Positions 46,365-59,255 of a stretch of DNA of 64,000 bases are shown piece after piece. The DNA comes from Mesaphorura yosii (Eukaryota > Arthropoda > Collembola > Poduromorpha > Tullbergiidae). Every line of letters begins with the position of its first letter. The first letter of the stretch is position 1. The position numbers were made by a program, and so were the translations under genes. The DNA is taken from contig WIXG01000027.1 of assembly GCA_009869945.1 (NCBI GenBank), positions 62,001 through 126,000 on the forward strand, written 5' to 3'. The notes beneath the pieces are model-generated. The model searched no databases, was not told where the DNA came from, and saw only the letters and a program-made list of their open reading frames with translations.

Positions 46365-47279
46365 CTACTCTCCGCGGTTTTGTGCCTTCTGTCGCTGCAT
46401 CTTCTTTTTGGAAACCTTCTTCTTCACTGGCTCCTCTTCCTTAGGCTTAGACACAATGTCCTCCTTCTCGGCCAAAATCACTTCGATATGACAGGGTGAA
46501 CTCATGTAAGCTGCAACGAAGACGTCAAAGGTTAACTCCGAATAGAATCCAGGTCCCAGGTCCGACATTCTTATAAACATTTTACACTTACGATTGATTC
46601 GACCATGAGCTCGGTATGTACGCCTACGCATCTTGGGTGCACGGTTTACTTGAATATGATCGATGACCAAGCGATCTGCGTCCAAACTTTTACCGTCAGC
46701 ATTCGATTCAGCATTCTTAAGAAGTTGAAGAAGGAATTCGGCAGACTTCTTTGGCCAACGTCCTTGTGTTACACTCCATTGCTTTGCCTGGACATTTGGA
46801 AAACCTTTGTTAGAGAACAATGAAGGGAAAGAGCCGCTGTGTATGTGTCATGTTCCAAAATTACCTGAGCACAACGACCAACTCCTCCGTTATATCTGCG
46901 GAATGGTACGCATTCCTTCTTCTCAATGACATTCTTGAGGAACCGAATAGCACGACGAAGTGGCATACGCTTAATTGCACTGGCGGCTTCCCTGGTGTTC
47001 TGTAACACAAAGCATAAAATATCACATTAAATCCACTTCGGATTGATCGGTCGGCCCTGTAAAGTATGCCACGTGCCGAGGACTAACTTCACCAATTTGA
47101 TGACCAAATGAATACTTTAACAAGGCAGATAATAGCACTATATACAAATCTACCGTCTAGCAATGCACATACGGTATCAGGTTCAAAGCAATCTTTACCT
47201 TAAAGTGTACCCGCAGGTTGGAGCCCTTCGCCTTGCAGGACTTGGATGGATTATCCGGTTCTCGGGAGTACCTAGTCAT
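46365..47279 (-). CDS. RpL17: 60S ribosomal protein L17 (uL22)
   Basis: uL22 lines the nascent-peptide exit tunnel of the large cytosolic ribosomal subunit. Four minus-strand exons: 47279-47209, 47000-46865, 46787-46592 and 46510-46365; 182 residues, the usual length. It starts [20 protein letters not shown] and contains [77 protein letters not shown] and [21 protein letters not shown]. The tail is Lys-rich. Very strong match, no anomalies. Confidence 0.97.
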
Positions 47280-48233
47280 TGTTGTAACTTATTTAACCAC
47301 TAATTAGTAGCAAACGAAGATTTCTAAATTCCAAATCAGTTAATTGGGGACACGATGTGATCTTATGCCGGCCACACTCTACTCACACACACAATGAGAA
47401 CAGATTGCCTCTAGACTGTATGCGCTCTGTTACGAGCACACTGTACTGCTTTGAGAAACATGGATGCCTTTCCCAATACTGCACTACGCTACAGCATTGC
47501 CGTGTGCTCTGTTTCGTGCCTTGCCTTGCCTTTGCTGCGCTTCGTTTAAAGAAAAACCGGTCACGTGTAGTATCGCAGCAGCCTCATGGTTTCTTCGCTC
47601 TCGTCAGAGGTTGCTGGGTGCTGCAGATGGCAGATTCCAAGTTGAAGTTTCAGCTTTCGTCCTGCGTTGCCCCACAGTCCATGGACGTCGACAATCTCTG
47701 CGTATGAAATGCATGAAGCATGATGGTGATGGTTAACGTCTTAAACCCTTAATCAATGCAATTAATTATATTAATCCCCGTGTTTAGGAGGCATTGATTT
47801 TAAAGACAAGTATATCTTCCCCGTATTCACTCAGCCACGTTAGGATTCGAAGAGTAGACGCAATATTTGCAGATTTTTTGTTGTGAGCAGTTGTTGCCAT
47901 GAGACTGAATAGTTCAAGAGTCAAGCAGGAGATCGTTTGGTGTTTTAAACACTTTTAAATTGGAGTTTGCAAAGTCATTCAAGTCGCATTTCGTAATTTG
48001 GTCTTCTGCAACTCTTCTAATTGGCAGAATTTGAGTGTGAACTGAAGTCTTCGTCAGTGTAACTTATCTTCGCTGCGACAATTGGGAATTTTGCCACTAG
48101 ATTGTTGCAATACCTGAGATCATAGATACGTATTAAAGTAATCTTTTGCTTGCACCATCAAACTGAAAGTGAAAAATAACGTGTTAACTAATAATACGCG
48201 CCCACTCAAGTGACATCGGTAGAATAACCCAGC
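47280..48233. other. Divergent upstream region of RPL17 and WDR19
   Basis: About 950 bp between two divergently transcribed genes. It should contain both promoters. Open frames at 47357-47707 and 47464-47736 overlap each other, lack any domain-like pattern and are not called. Confidence 0.45.
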
Positions 48234-51200
48234 ATGGATAAACTCGCAATGATCCTAGAACACAACAACCTGCTGAATGGAATTGGAATGAAAGAATATG
48301 AAGACAGCGACTCGGACGGCAACCCTTTCGACAAACTGCCTGCCACCGAGATCATAAAGCAGCTTGAGAAGAAAAAGAGCCCCGTTTCATTTTCATCGTG
48401 CAAGGTGACTAAACCTATTCGGAATCTGTCATTTTATGGACTACTGCTAAGCCTTTATCCAATTTTCATGCTTCAATCTCACAGCGAATCTGTTCCATCC
48501 GCAATGCTGCCGGTGGCACAATCCACTTTGCTTGGCAGCCCTCCTCTGGCTCCTTCCTGGCTTGTTCGATTGAAGGAACTCACTACGTCTTCATTTATTC
48601 TCGAAGTGGAGCTACACTTCATAAGATTCCATTGAAAGGGTTAGTCAAGCCTTGAGTGATGCAACTGAATTTGAGCTCATGTTATTGAAGAATTTCTATG
48701 CACCAGGAATTGCACGGGTCTGTCATGGGATGAAGATGGCGATTTTCTTGCAATAATGACGGAAGCATCTAGTGTCATTATTCTATGGGACTCACACACA
48801 CAAAGAATCACTGAAATTGAGTCCAACATTAAAGATCCTGGCACATGTCTCATTTGGTCGAAAACAAGCAAAATTCTTGCCTATACCACTGCCAGGGGAA
48901 ATCTCATGATTTACAACCATCAAACCCTGCGGTGAGTGCAGGGACAAATTCGACATTCCACAAGAAGACTGGAACTGCTTTTTATCTGATGCAAATTTGT
49001 CCTATGTTTTTTGAGCACAGGAAAATTCCGATAATTGGCAAGCACACTAAGCGCATTATTGCAGCTGCTTGGTCGAACGATAACATGTTGTGTCTCGCCA
49101 CGATCGACAATCAGCTGAGCATTAATACAATTGATGGAGATGCAGTCAAGAGTTTGAGTCTGAGAGCAAAGCCAAGTGACTTAAAATTTGGCCACATTAA
49201 AGAAGACTACATTATCAAGATTGGTGGTGATAACACTGTAAGCACCTTCGGATCCAAAAGCAGAAACTTTTATCTAAATGCGTCTTTCAATGCGATCGTT
49301 TTGTATTTGCTCTGTAGGTCAGTATGATTGTTGGAGACAAGACGCTGTATCTTCTCAAGGTCGACGACGCAGTTACAAGTCCTCTTGAACTAGGATTTCA
49401 ACCAAGATACGGCAACATTGTCGCCCATCATTGGCACGGTGATGGGTACATCCTGTGCGCCTTCAGCGGTGGATTTATCGTTATGATCTCTTCACATCAT
49501 GCGGAAATTGGATCGGAGCTTGTCTTGACTGAATTAAAGGGTGAACCGTTACGATCTGCAGCTTTATGCGAACGTCTCGGCCATGTACGACCACTCAATC
49601 TAATGGCTAGAGTTAAGATGAAGACATTACATAGACATTTTTCTCGCTTTCAGTACGCCGTTGCCTACGGTGACAATTTGGTGGAAATTCGCAGTGCCTC
49701 AGACCCGAACAAACTTATCACGATGGTCAACATCTTCGAGACTGAACAAAGAATCCGCCCACCAATCAAGTGCTCATGGAGTTTTGATGGTCAGTTGCTG
49801 GCAGTTGTCACGACTGGTGGAGACTTGCATATGTTCCTTACTGCTGTCCCACTATTAGGTGCAAGTAAGTGTACTTTGAATGGAATGGAATAAGGAATGA
49901 AGGGTGTTGAAAATTCTACTCGTTTCATTCTCAGGCCATGATCAGTATATTTTGCAAATGTCATCACTTCATGAAATTACACTCCATCGCTTCGGGCCGC
50001 AGGGGTTGAGCGCTGAACGAGCTATTCGGCTGGAGGTTGAGCCGACCATTCTTGTCGTATCTTCACTTCACGTTGCAGCTGCCCTTAACAACCGCGTCTA
50101 CTTTTATACTCTTTCTGATGTTCTTGCCAATGAGAGGGAGCCGTCGTTTGTCAGGGAGTACAACTCCAACGTGCAAGCTCTTTCCATGAATGACGAATAT
50201 GTGGTAATTCGTACTGCAGAGAAACTCTACTTGCAACCTGTTAGTGCAATCTCTTAAATGTATTGTTGCATCACATTCTAAAAAACTAATTCTACCACTG
50301 TTTGCCCACAGCTCGATGAGAGTCGTGGCCGTGAGGCATTCACGTTTCCCGATGCTCTTACAAAATCCAGCAGAAGGGTATACGCGCATTTCTTGACTCG
50401 CGAATTTCTGCTCTATGCCCTTGACGTAAGAACATGCTATTGATATTGATGAGAAGTCGGATGAATTTATCTTAACATCTAACTTCCCGGTATAATAGAA
50501 TAATCATATGAAAATCTTTTCATTGGAAACATGTCGAGAAGTCAAGTCCCGCCGCATGGAAGTCATCAGTTACGTCAAGCACCTGCACGTTGATCCGACG
50601 GGTACCTTTCTCATCGTCGTTGATCGCAATGGACTGGCAATGTTCTATGACATTGTAAGCTAGCACTGGTTCTCAGTGATAATACCAAGTTTCGAATTTG
50701 AATTTCTATGTTTTAGCCGACTGATCGAATCGATGATTTTCACAAGTTCCCCTCACGACATGACGGCGTGCTCTGGGATACTCACTCAGAAATGAACCAT
50801 GCATTTGTCGTCTACAGCATGGAATCAGTGGACGTGACACTCTTTCTGGTGGGGACGGAAAACATCTTCAGAAAGCATGCTTGGGTTAGAAATGTTGGAA
50901 TCCTAGAAGTCTTTCCGTGCCCCGGAGTCCTGCCGCTGCAACTTCGAAATGGGAAGATTTACTTTCAAACCGCTGTTGGCGACATTCAATCTACTCGCTA
51001 TCTTTACACGACTGAGAACCCGTTTCGTGAAATTACCTTTGATGGTTACTCCATCACAGCCGAGGAACCCATGCCGATGTATCCTGAACTTCCGCCTTCC
51101 GCTGGCGGAGAGGATGACGAAGAACATCCGGATCTGGGGAAACCATTTGGGTGGGCTAAATTGATTGACATGCTCAGATTCGACAGGTGGAAAGATGCGT

Positions 51201-53981
51201 ATCAACTTTGTCTTGAACAAAACCACCCTCGATTATGGAAGAAGTTTGGAATAAAAGCGCTGGTTAATATGAAGATTAATTATGGTAAGTTGAACTTCAC
51301 TTATTGGAAACGTCAAATGATAATGTACTCCTCCTCCTGATATTCCTGTTCTTGTAGCAATCAAAGCATTCTCCAAGACGGGAGACCTTGCAATGGTTGA
51401 CGACCTGAAGGAAGTTGAAATGATGAGGGATGATTTCAGGGCTTGTTGTGCTCACGTTGCGACTCTCCTGAAAGACTTCGAATATGCGGAAGACACCTAC
51501 CTCGTATCCCACGATCCTTACTCGGCACTTCATATGAGAATGTCCCTGCATCAGTGGGAAGAAGCGGAGGCGCTCGCACATCAATTTGCTCATGAATACG
51601 TTTGTGAAGTCTCAACTAAATACGCCGTAGAAGAAGAAAACATGTTGGTTACAATTATTATGATTTGCCGTTGCTGAATTGAGCACACTAATTAATAATT
51701 TAACGCAATTATATTTTCAGTGGCAATTATTTCCATGCGCTTGAGCTTTACGAAAGCGCCTTGCGGCATTCCGAGCCGTATCCTGAAGAATTCGAGGAAG
51801 AACTGGATCAGTGTGAAGCTGGTGTCGCTCGCATGTCAATTCGGTGTGGAAACCAAAAGAAAGGAATTGAAGTTGCTCTTGCTCTTGGAAATCCAACCGT
51901 TACTAGAGAATGTGCCGAACTCCTGGAGAAGTCTAAGGTAAGAAAAATATTACGCGTATTCATTAATGCTTTTTGTAAATCAATTCCTTTCCATAACAAA
52001 AAAAAAACTTAATTTCAGATGTACAGCGAAAGCGCTTCCTTATATGAGGAGTGTCAAGACTGGAACAAGGCTGCATTGCTTTATATTCGCTCCAAGAATT
52101 GGGCAAAGGTGGCGGCACTTCTTCCACAATGCACTTCGCCAGCGCTGTTCTCTCAATATGGCAGGGTGAGACTTTTGTCATTATCATGTCGCACTGGCCA
52201 ATATTACTGTCTCATTCAAAAATTAATTAGGCCAAAGAGGCGGAGGAGAAATACTTGGAGGCAGCTGAGTCGTTCGAGAAGGCCAAGGACATTGAAGGCG
52301 CTTGCAGAAATTACACTAGACTGAATCGCCCTGACGACGCTATTCGCCTTGTGAAGAAGTTCAAGAGTTTTGGTGGTGCACTTGTTACGGCAAGATATTT
52401 CGAAAAGCGACAAGATTATGACACGGCCATCCGGTTCCTTATTCTGTCCAACTGTCACGATGATGCCTTTCAAATGGCGCTGCGCTATGGGAAGTCTGAA
52501 TTGTACGTCAGCATTGTACAGGATTTGGTGCAGGACAAGGATTATGGAAGAGGTGATGGAATCCTGCTACCTGAATACAAGGAAGGTGTCAAAAGAGTTG
52601 GGCAGTACTTCGAGGAACAGAAGGATAACGTTAAAGCTGGCAAATATTATCACATTGCTGGGCAGTACAGAAAGGTGTTTTGATACATGTATTTTAAAAT
52701 GAAAGCATAATATTAATGATGAGCTGTGGTAGGCGTTTATCATCTTAATGAAGTCAGCATCGTCTGGTGTTGCTTACGATGAAGAAAATTTACTTAACCT
52801 CTTGACTGAGGCCACGGCAGCTTGCAGAGATGAGCACTTTGAAAAGCAATACGTTGAGTTCTGTCTTGGAGAAAAGGATGGAAACCCGAAGGTTTCTCGA
52901 ATTTTATCTTACAATTGTCTAGTTCAGGAAGGTCAAGTCTGTTGTTTAACAGGATCCATCTCACCTGCTGGCGTACTATCTCAAAGTCGACAAATACAAA
53001 GAAGCTACCCGTACGGCGCTTATCATGTCGGCCGATTATCTGCAGTCTGGAAACTACAAAGGGGCACACAAAGCCTTATTCACCGCAGTCCGAGAAATGC
53101 AGAAGGCTGGATTCCATGTCAAGAAAGATTTGATGGAGGAATTGATCACCGTCCATTACTACATGCTATGCGCGAAGCAAGCTTCAGCCCAAAATAATGT
53201 GGCGGCCGCAAGACTCAGTATTCGACTTTTGGATAATTTGGCCAAATTTCCAAAACGTAATCCCGTAAACTCAAACTGCTTTCAAATAACAAAAGCTAAA
53301 GACTAGCTAAGATATGCCTGTAAATTTAGATGCGGCGCAAATAATGATTCAAGCTGTGATTTTCTGTCAAAAATCTGGGCTCTTGAATACATCCATGAAG
53401 ACGTGTTTTGAGTTGATGAAACCTGAGTATCGTGAACAGATTCCCACACAATACAAAACCAAATTCGAGACATTGATTCGCAAATCCGGGAAAGCAAACT
53501 TGGTAGATGCGCCAGACGAGCTTTCGTCTTGCCCTTATTGCACAAATAAGGTTCCCAACTACGCTCTTCGTTGCCCACATTGTACTGCTGACATTCCATT
53601 TTGCATTGCTTCGGTAAGGTTCAAAATCGAATTCATCACCTTTTCGGGCGTGTTGCATGTAGATTATTGTGTACGTGTTTGCCTTCGAACAGGGCCGCCA
53701 CATCACCGGCAACGATTTGACTGCTTGTCCCAAGTGTGATTTCCCAGCGATAAAACGAGAAGTTACCAGGCAAGTGCACAATGAATGTGGAATCCGAATT
53801 TAAGACTTTTTAAGAATTTAAACAAATTTCTCAATTTTTCGTTTTCTCGCGTTTCAGTTTGCTTTCGAAAGATGCTAACCAACACGCGTGTCCATTATGT
53901 GGGGAACCGGTTCCTTTGAGCGAGTGGATCACCGTTAACGATGCTAGTTCTTACATTCAACGCGGACAGTCCGCAGGCTAA
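48234..53981 (+). CDS. WDR19: WD repeat protein 19 / IFT144, intraflagellar transport complex A
   Basis: IFT144 is a core IFT-A subunit for retrograde transport in cilia. Exons: 48234-48404, 48485-48639, 48707-48931, 49021-49237, 49318-49584, 49654-49864, 49935-50239, 50312-50425, 50499-50654, 50717-51284, 51358-51643, 51721-51937, 52019-52165, 52231-52674, 52733-52891, 52953-53256, 53312-53613, 53693-53769 and 53858-53981; about 1482 residues. Order: N-terminal WD40 propellers (TIHFAWQ, LMIYNHQT, KIPIIGKHTKRI, VPLLGAS); helical TPR-like repeats (YEECQDWNKAALLYIRSKNW, YFEKRQDYDTAIRFL); and a C-terminal zinc-ribbon region with repeated CxxC (SCPYC, RCPHC, ACPKC, ACPLC). Human WDR19 begins just upstream of the propeller (KRIF). 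Here a separate first exon adds about 57 residues in front. Intron 53770-53857 has a GC donor. Confidence 0.93.
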
Positions 53982-54340
53982 CAACATTGTGCTATATTTA
54001 CTGTTACTACATGAATTATATTTGTCCCATAAAAAAATGTTATGCATGAAACACGAAATACATAAAAACATTCAAGCGAAGCTGTATCAGCTTGTAAATA
54101 ATTTAATTTCAATTTGTAAAATACATTCTTGTTATTAAAAACTCCGATTGCTCAAGTTTGAGCTGAACATGCTAAAAAGGTATGGCTTCAATTTTGACAA
54201 TCAAAGCTATCAGGGTACGTGTGAGAAACACAGTTTAAAACCTCAAGTTACACTAAAATCTTGAGAAAGACGTAAGATAGTTATGTAAAATTGTAAAAAC
54301 TGCCCTTAGCAATCTAAAAGCTTAGAACTGCCAACTTTAC
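53982..54340. other. WDR19 / P5B ATPase convergent 3' region
   Basis: About 360 bp of AT-rich 3' flank between two convergent genes. No further gene is supported. Confidence 0.5.
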
Positions 54341-57300
54341 TCAATCGCCGTCGTCCCTTTCAATCTTAATTGGTGGCCAACTCAAGTCACTTTCTAATTG
54401 CCCTTGTACCTCTTCGTACTCGAACTTCTTCTTGGTCCAGCCAAGCTTGTGCAAAATTTTTCGCAAGTAGTTTCGATTGTCCACCAGCCGCTGAAATCAG
54501 ATGATTCAATAGTTATACATGCGTACGAACTGTGAAGGATCAGTCGTTTACAGTTTTGATGTTCCTACCTCAAATGACAAAGACACCACAAGGTTCACCA
54601 GTGGGATGGCAAGGAGCTGAAATCTGAATACAAGCGTCTCATCAAGCTTCCACGGCATCAAGTGGAAGAGATTTTGGACTGATGGCACAGGAAGCAGAAT
54701 CAGGAGCAGGCTGAGTACAAAACATACTACGTAAAAGCCAATGAGCAACCCTGCAAGAAAAAAGCGTATGTTGTCATCAAACGTTCGAAATGCTTCCTGC
54801 GAATTTGGTACATTTCGCTTACAGTTAGTGTAGAATGGTTTTCGGAATGGTTTTCCCTTGGAGAAAGCCAGAGACAGGACAATGTACTGGAAACAGCTCA
54901 CATGAAACAGCGTGGTAGTCTCCCAGCACTGGTCAATTTTCTCATCCGGGTTATCCAGCTTGACAGGAACAAACCAGGACTGGCTCTGCAGGTAGAGAAG
55001 TCCAACGACTTGGCAGGAGGCCGCCAGCACGATTTGGAAAATAATTGACACAAAGTTTTGGACCGACAAGAGTTTGGCCATTGGTCGCTGGTTGACAAGT
55101 TTTGTACTAGGATGAGTACGACCCATTGCAATCGCGAGAGTAGTAATGATGCCCAAGTCGATGAACAGGAACTGCGGGTCAGCCAGATTTGTACCTTTCT
55201 GGAGGCACACGAAAAATTGTTTAAAATTCAGACATCACAAATACAATAACATTATGATTGTGGCTAACCGAGTAGAGGATAAGCACGGTGCACAATTGAA
55301 CCATGGAATAGAGAGCCATGTACTTGAACATCGAAAAACTTGTAACAAGAGCACAACGACCTTCCAGTACCAATGTTTCCACGCATGAAATGTCACAGAC
55401 CTTGGAAGTGAAGGGAGCTGCCACCGAAGCTTCTGCATCTGACAAAGAAATGCCAACATGCGCCATTTTCAGGGCAGCACAATCGTTTGCTCCATCGCCA
55501 CACATTCCAACGCAGTATCCAATTCCCTGGAGAACAAATTCAGTTCTTACTAACGTCTCTTCAATTTAAATCGACTGAACCGGTGAATCGGTTTAGATAT
55601 TACCTGGAAAGCTTCCACAAGCTGTCTCTTATTTTCTGGATTCATGCGCGCAAATACGGTCCCTTTCACGAGAATTTTATTAAGCACGTCTTTCGAGCAG
55701 CTTTGATAAATATGCGTCCATGCCCTGCCCGTCATAACAAAATGATAGTTCGCGTTCGCCAAATCGTGCAGCACACCTGCTGCCGTTGCAATCAGTCTGT
55801 TCGCGTGCTTCATCTCAGATCGGGTGAACGGTAAGTCCTCGCTGGGAATTATAGCTGCCGTTGATGGGACTTGAATTAGATGATTATTCATGTCAATAAA
55901 TGTCGCCTCGCTCATCGAGACCGGGCTAGAGTTTCTTGTCATCGTGACGCATGCTTCCAGTTTCTTCCCAGATATTGAATCAGATCTACATCGTTGCATG
56001 AATACAGCTTCATCCAAGGCGGTGAACTCCGAATTTTGGCCCATCTTGTTATAAGTCTCATTTTCCTCCTCCCTGTCATGATCCTCACTCTCTTCACCCA
56101 TTTGAATTGTAATGTGAGCCTCTTCCTGATCAGACCCAGAGTTCGAAGCCTGCTGAAAATCAGCGATGAGCGATGACTCCCCCTGCTGGCTAGCGGTCAG
56201 TCGAAACTCGAGCTCATTCCTGCCGTTAACGTCCACGGCTATTGTCTGCGCGATCGCAAATGCACAAGTCATCAATACACGATGTAAACAAAATCTGAAT
56301 CATGACCGAACCTTGTCTGAGAGACCAATCATGTTACATTCTCTCGCCACGCTCACCGCTGTGAGCATATTGTCTCCGGTGACCATCACTGATCGAATTC
56401 CCCCTTTTGTTAATTTATTTATCACTGACTTTGTAGCAAGTTTCAAGCAATTTTGCATCACGATGAATCCACAAAAACTTAAATCAGTCTCAACCTGCAA
56501 AACAGTACACATTAGACCCTGCCAAGTCCGCCAAGACAAAAAAACTAACTTCGGTTCTGGAGATTCTTTGGAGCTGGTGCCATGGTAGGCCAACAATTGT
56601 TTTTGCTGCAAGTGCCAAGACTCGATATCCTTTGACAGTGAATGCGTCAAGAATCTTCTCGTAATTTGTTGGCACATCGATACAAAGTGGCAGAACTTTC
56701 TCTGGCGATCCCTTGCAGTACAATTCCATTTGACGTGGAGTATCAATTGCGCGTACAACCACTGACATTCTTTGAAGCTGGGGTGTAAATTCAAATTGCC
56801 GAAGAATTCCAATTTCGAAACTATCTTTCTTCACCACAGTCGGAACCAGCACGTCATACTGATGAGCCTCATTCTGATACATGAACGGTTCTTCCAGCTC
56901 CTGAAAATAGCGTGCGTGCGTTTCAGTGCAAGTTTAGTAGGATCATAATTCTAAAACGAGACTGCTCCCGACTTTACCCATTTGGTGGATTCGAACATTT
57001 TCAGATCGAGCGGGTCTCCTATAAGATCTCCGTGTATGTATGTGATTGAGTGGCAGGTCGCCATTCCACGAAGCAAGTGGGAATGAATTGGAAGCTCTTC
57101 GGGATTTCGCATAGGCCGCTCAAAAGCTTGTCGACGTGGATTGTGTGGAACCACACACCACAAGTCAAGTCCGCCTTCAGTCAAGGTTCCAGTCTTGTCA
57201 AAGCATAGCAGCTTAATTTTACCGGCAAAATTTATCCGATCGGGCGACGTGCAAAATATATTTTTAATTTTGAGCCGGATTTGCGCGTAGTATGAACCAA

Positions 57301-59255
57301 TTGACAGAGCTGCTGGCAGAGCGGGTGGAACGGCTATTGTGAGAGTGTCCAGAACTCTGATGGACGTCACAAATATGGACGCCTGTACAAACAGATAAGT
57401 ATCGACACATGAATTCGTGTATTCGTGACGCTTGGTCATCAGTCTTACGTGTCGATGAAGATATTGGAAGGAAGTGTAAATCATAGATACAAATGCAATT
57501 CCAAACAGAATTCCAACGAATTTCCTCGCGTCATTGCGAAATGAGAAGCTCACGTGTTTAGGATAAATTATTGACCTAATGAGTGAGCCTTTGGCTGTAC
57601 TAAATCCTGTGCGTACAACAACGCACTTTGCCTGAGCATGAATAATATAGAATTAGTTAATGAACTACTACTGATTCAACCCTAGAGTGTATTCTGACAT
57701 TTCTTACCTTGGTCCCAGCATAAAATCGCGTTTGAATGACTTGCGTCCCACAAAACAGCGTGTTGCGTTTAAAGGTTTCAGTATCGTACTCTTCATCGGA
57801 CGGAATCAAGGCTGCCTTGTTAACAGGGATTGATTCACCGGTCAGCATGCTTTCGTTGACAATGCAAGTGCCATGGGTCACGACTGCATCGCAAGGCGTC
57901 GTGAACCCTTCCGTTGGAATGAGAATTATGTCTCCGGGCACCAGTTCACTGGCCATGATGTCCTCCACACCTGAAGAACAAAACACTTGTCGCATGTGTT
58001 TGTAGCTACGTGGCCGGGGCACGCTGAGAATTTTTGCTGATGAATTCCTCAACTCTTATTCAAACTCACCACCGTTTGGGCGTTCCACGGTGACCAGAAG
58101 TTCACCTTTCCCTTCTGCCATTTCTTTCAGCATTGTCATCTGTTGTTTGGTCTCTAGAATCGATGCGATGATTGTGCCGAAGACAATAATGCACACGCAA
58201 ATGGCGTACAGGTAATATTCATCAAGCGACCAAATTCCAATGCTAGCCACTTGAAACAAATAAAATGGATTTGTAGCCTCCTCAATAAACAGTTGGAAAT
58301 AATGTTTGACCACGATGCTTATGTTGTTGGATCCGTAAAGTCTTGCCCTGAAATACGAACCACAAATACTCATTTCGTAACAAAATCGAAAAGGGTGTGG
58401 GGTTAACATTTTCCGTACAGTTGATGCCCTTGGGTGCGCGAGTTTCCTTTCATATCTAGAATTTGTTGGCAGGTCACATTTTCCAGCCCATTCAGACTAT
58501 GGAATGAGTTCAATGCTTCGTCGAGTACAAACTTCTCGTGATGGTATTCAAAATAACGAATGGTTGACGACGTGTTGTTGTCTGACGGAAGGGACACAAG
58601 TTCTTTAGCTTCAGAATCTTGGTCTCCATGCATCACTGAGTTCATAATTCGACCAAATGTCCCTCTGCGGGAATTTATTTTCACAGCTGTCTTGAGTAGT
58701 TCGTTGTCAGAACTTCCTTCAGAAGACTCGGTTGAAGAAAATGACGTGGAGGGTGTCGCTGGAGTTTGTTCTACAACCTGCAGTATTTTGAGCATTTCTT
58801 CGCTTGAAACTTCTTTGTGCACGGTGTCGTCAGAAGAAATTTCAACAGAAACCTCATGTACCTTACAAACTGTTTCGGATCCATTCGCGTCCTAGAAAAG
58901 ACACATGCTTCCATTGCTGTTGAGCAATATTTCATAATTTCCGTCTTACCTTAACCAAAATGATCGCTGCATCCTTCAAAGGGCATTTCAGGTAAACGAG
59001 TTTCAGTTCAAACATTGGCCAAAATTTTCCGATCAGAAAAAGCAAGCCGACGGTCATGATGCTAAAAGCATGATAAAAGACTGTCTTGAGTATATTTCGT
59101 CTGAATCCATAAATTTTGACGTCGGTGTCATGAAGCGTTTGCTTGTTTGAATTCATCATCGACTCAAAAGTAGTGTTTTGATTGCGGACGGGGTTTTCAT
59201 TGGAGTTGCCTTTTTGGCTGGCTCTGCTAGCTTGGTTGGGGCGCCGGTTCAACAT
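54341..59255 (-). CDS. P5B-type ATPase, ATP13A2/ATP13A3 group
   Basis: P5B ATPases are late-endosomal and lysosomal polyamine exporters. Twelve minus-strand exons: 59255-58950, 58891-58419, 58347-58070, 57970-57708, 57631-57449, 57382-56978, 56900-56550, 56494-56312, 56245-55604, 55526-55269, 55198-54569 and 54490-54341; 1373 residues. Visible motifs: actuator loop [16 protein letters not shown] in the fourth core helix (about 57314-57330), the P5B signature; phosphorylation loop DKTGTLTE (about 57176-57199); hinge [11 protein letters not shown]; and [13 protein letters not shown]. The last exons carry the C-terminal membrane helices. There are two long non-conserved Ser/Glu-rich insertions, one near the N-terminus (58419-58891) and one between the N and P domains (about 55850-56230). 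The frame is open upstream but meets a stop before any other ATG, so I start at 59255. Confidence 0.92.

Noticed and set aside
55550-56275. Continuous 241-codon frame as a separate gene
   Set aside because: It carries P5B ATPase blocks and joins its neighbours by splice sites in phase, so it is one exon of the ATPase.
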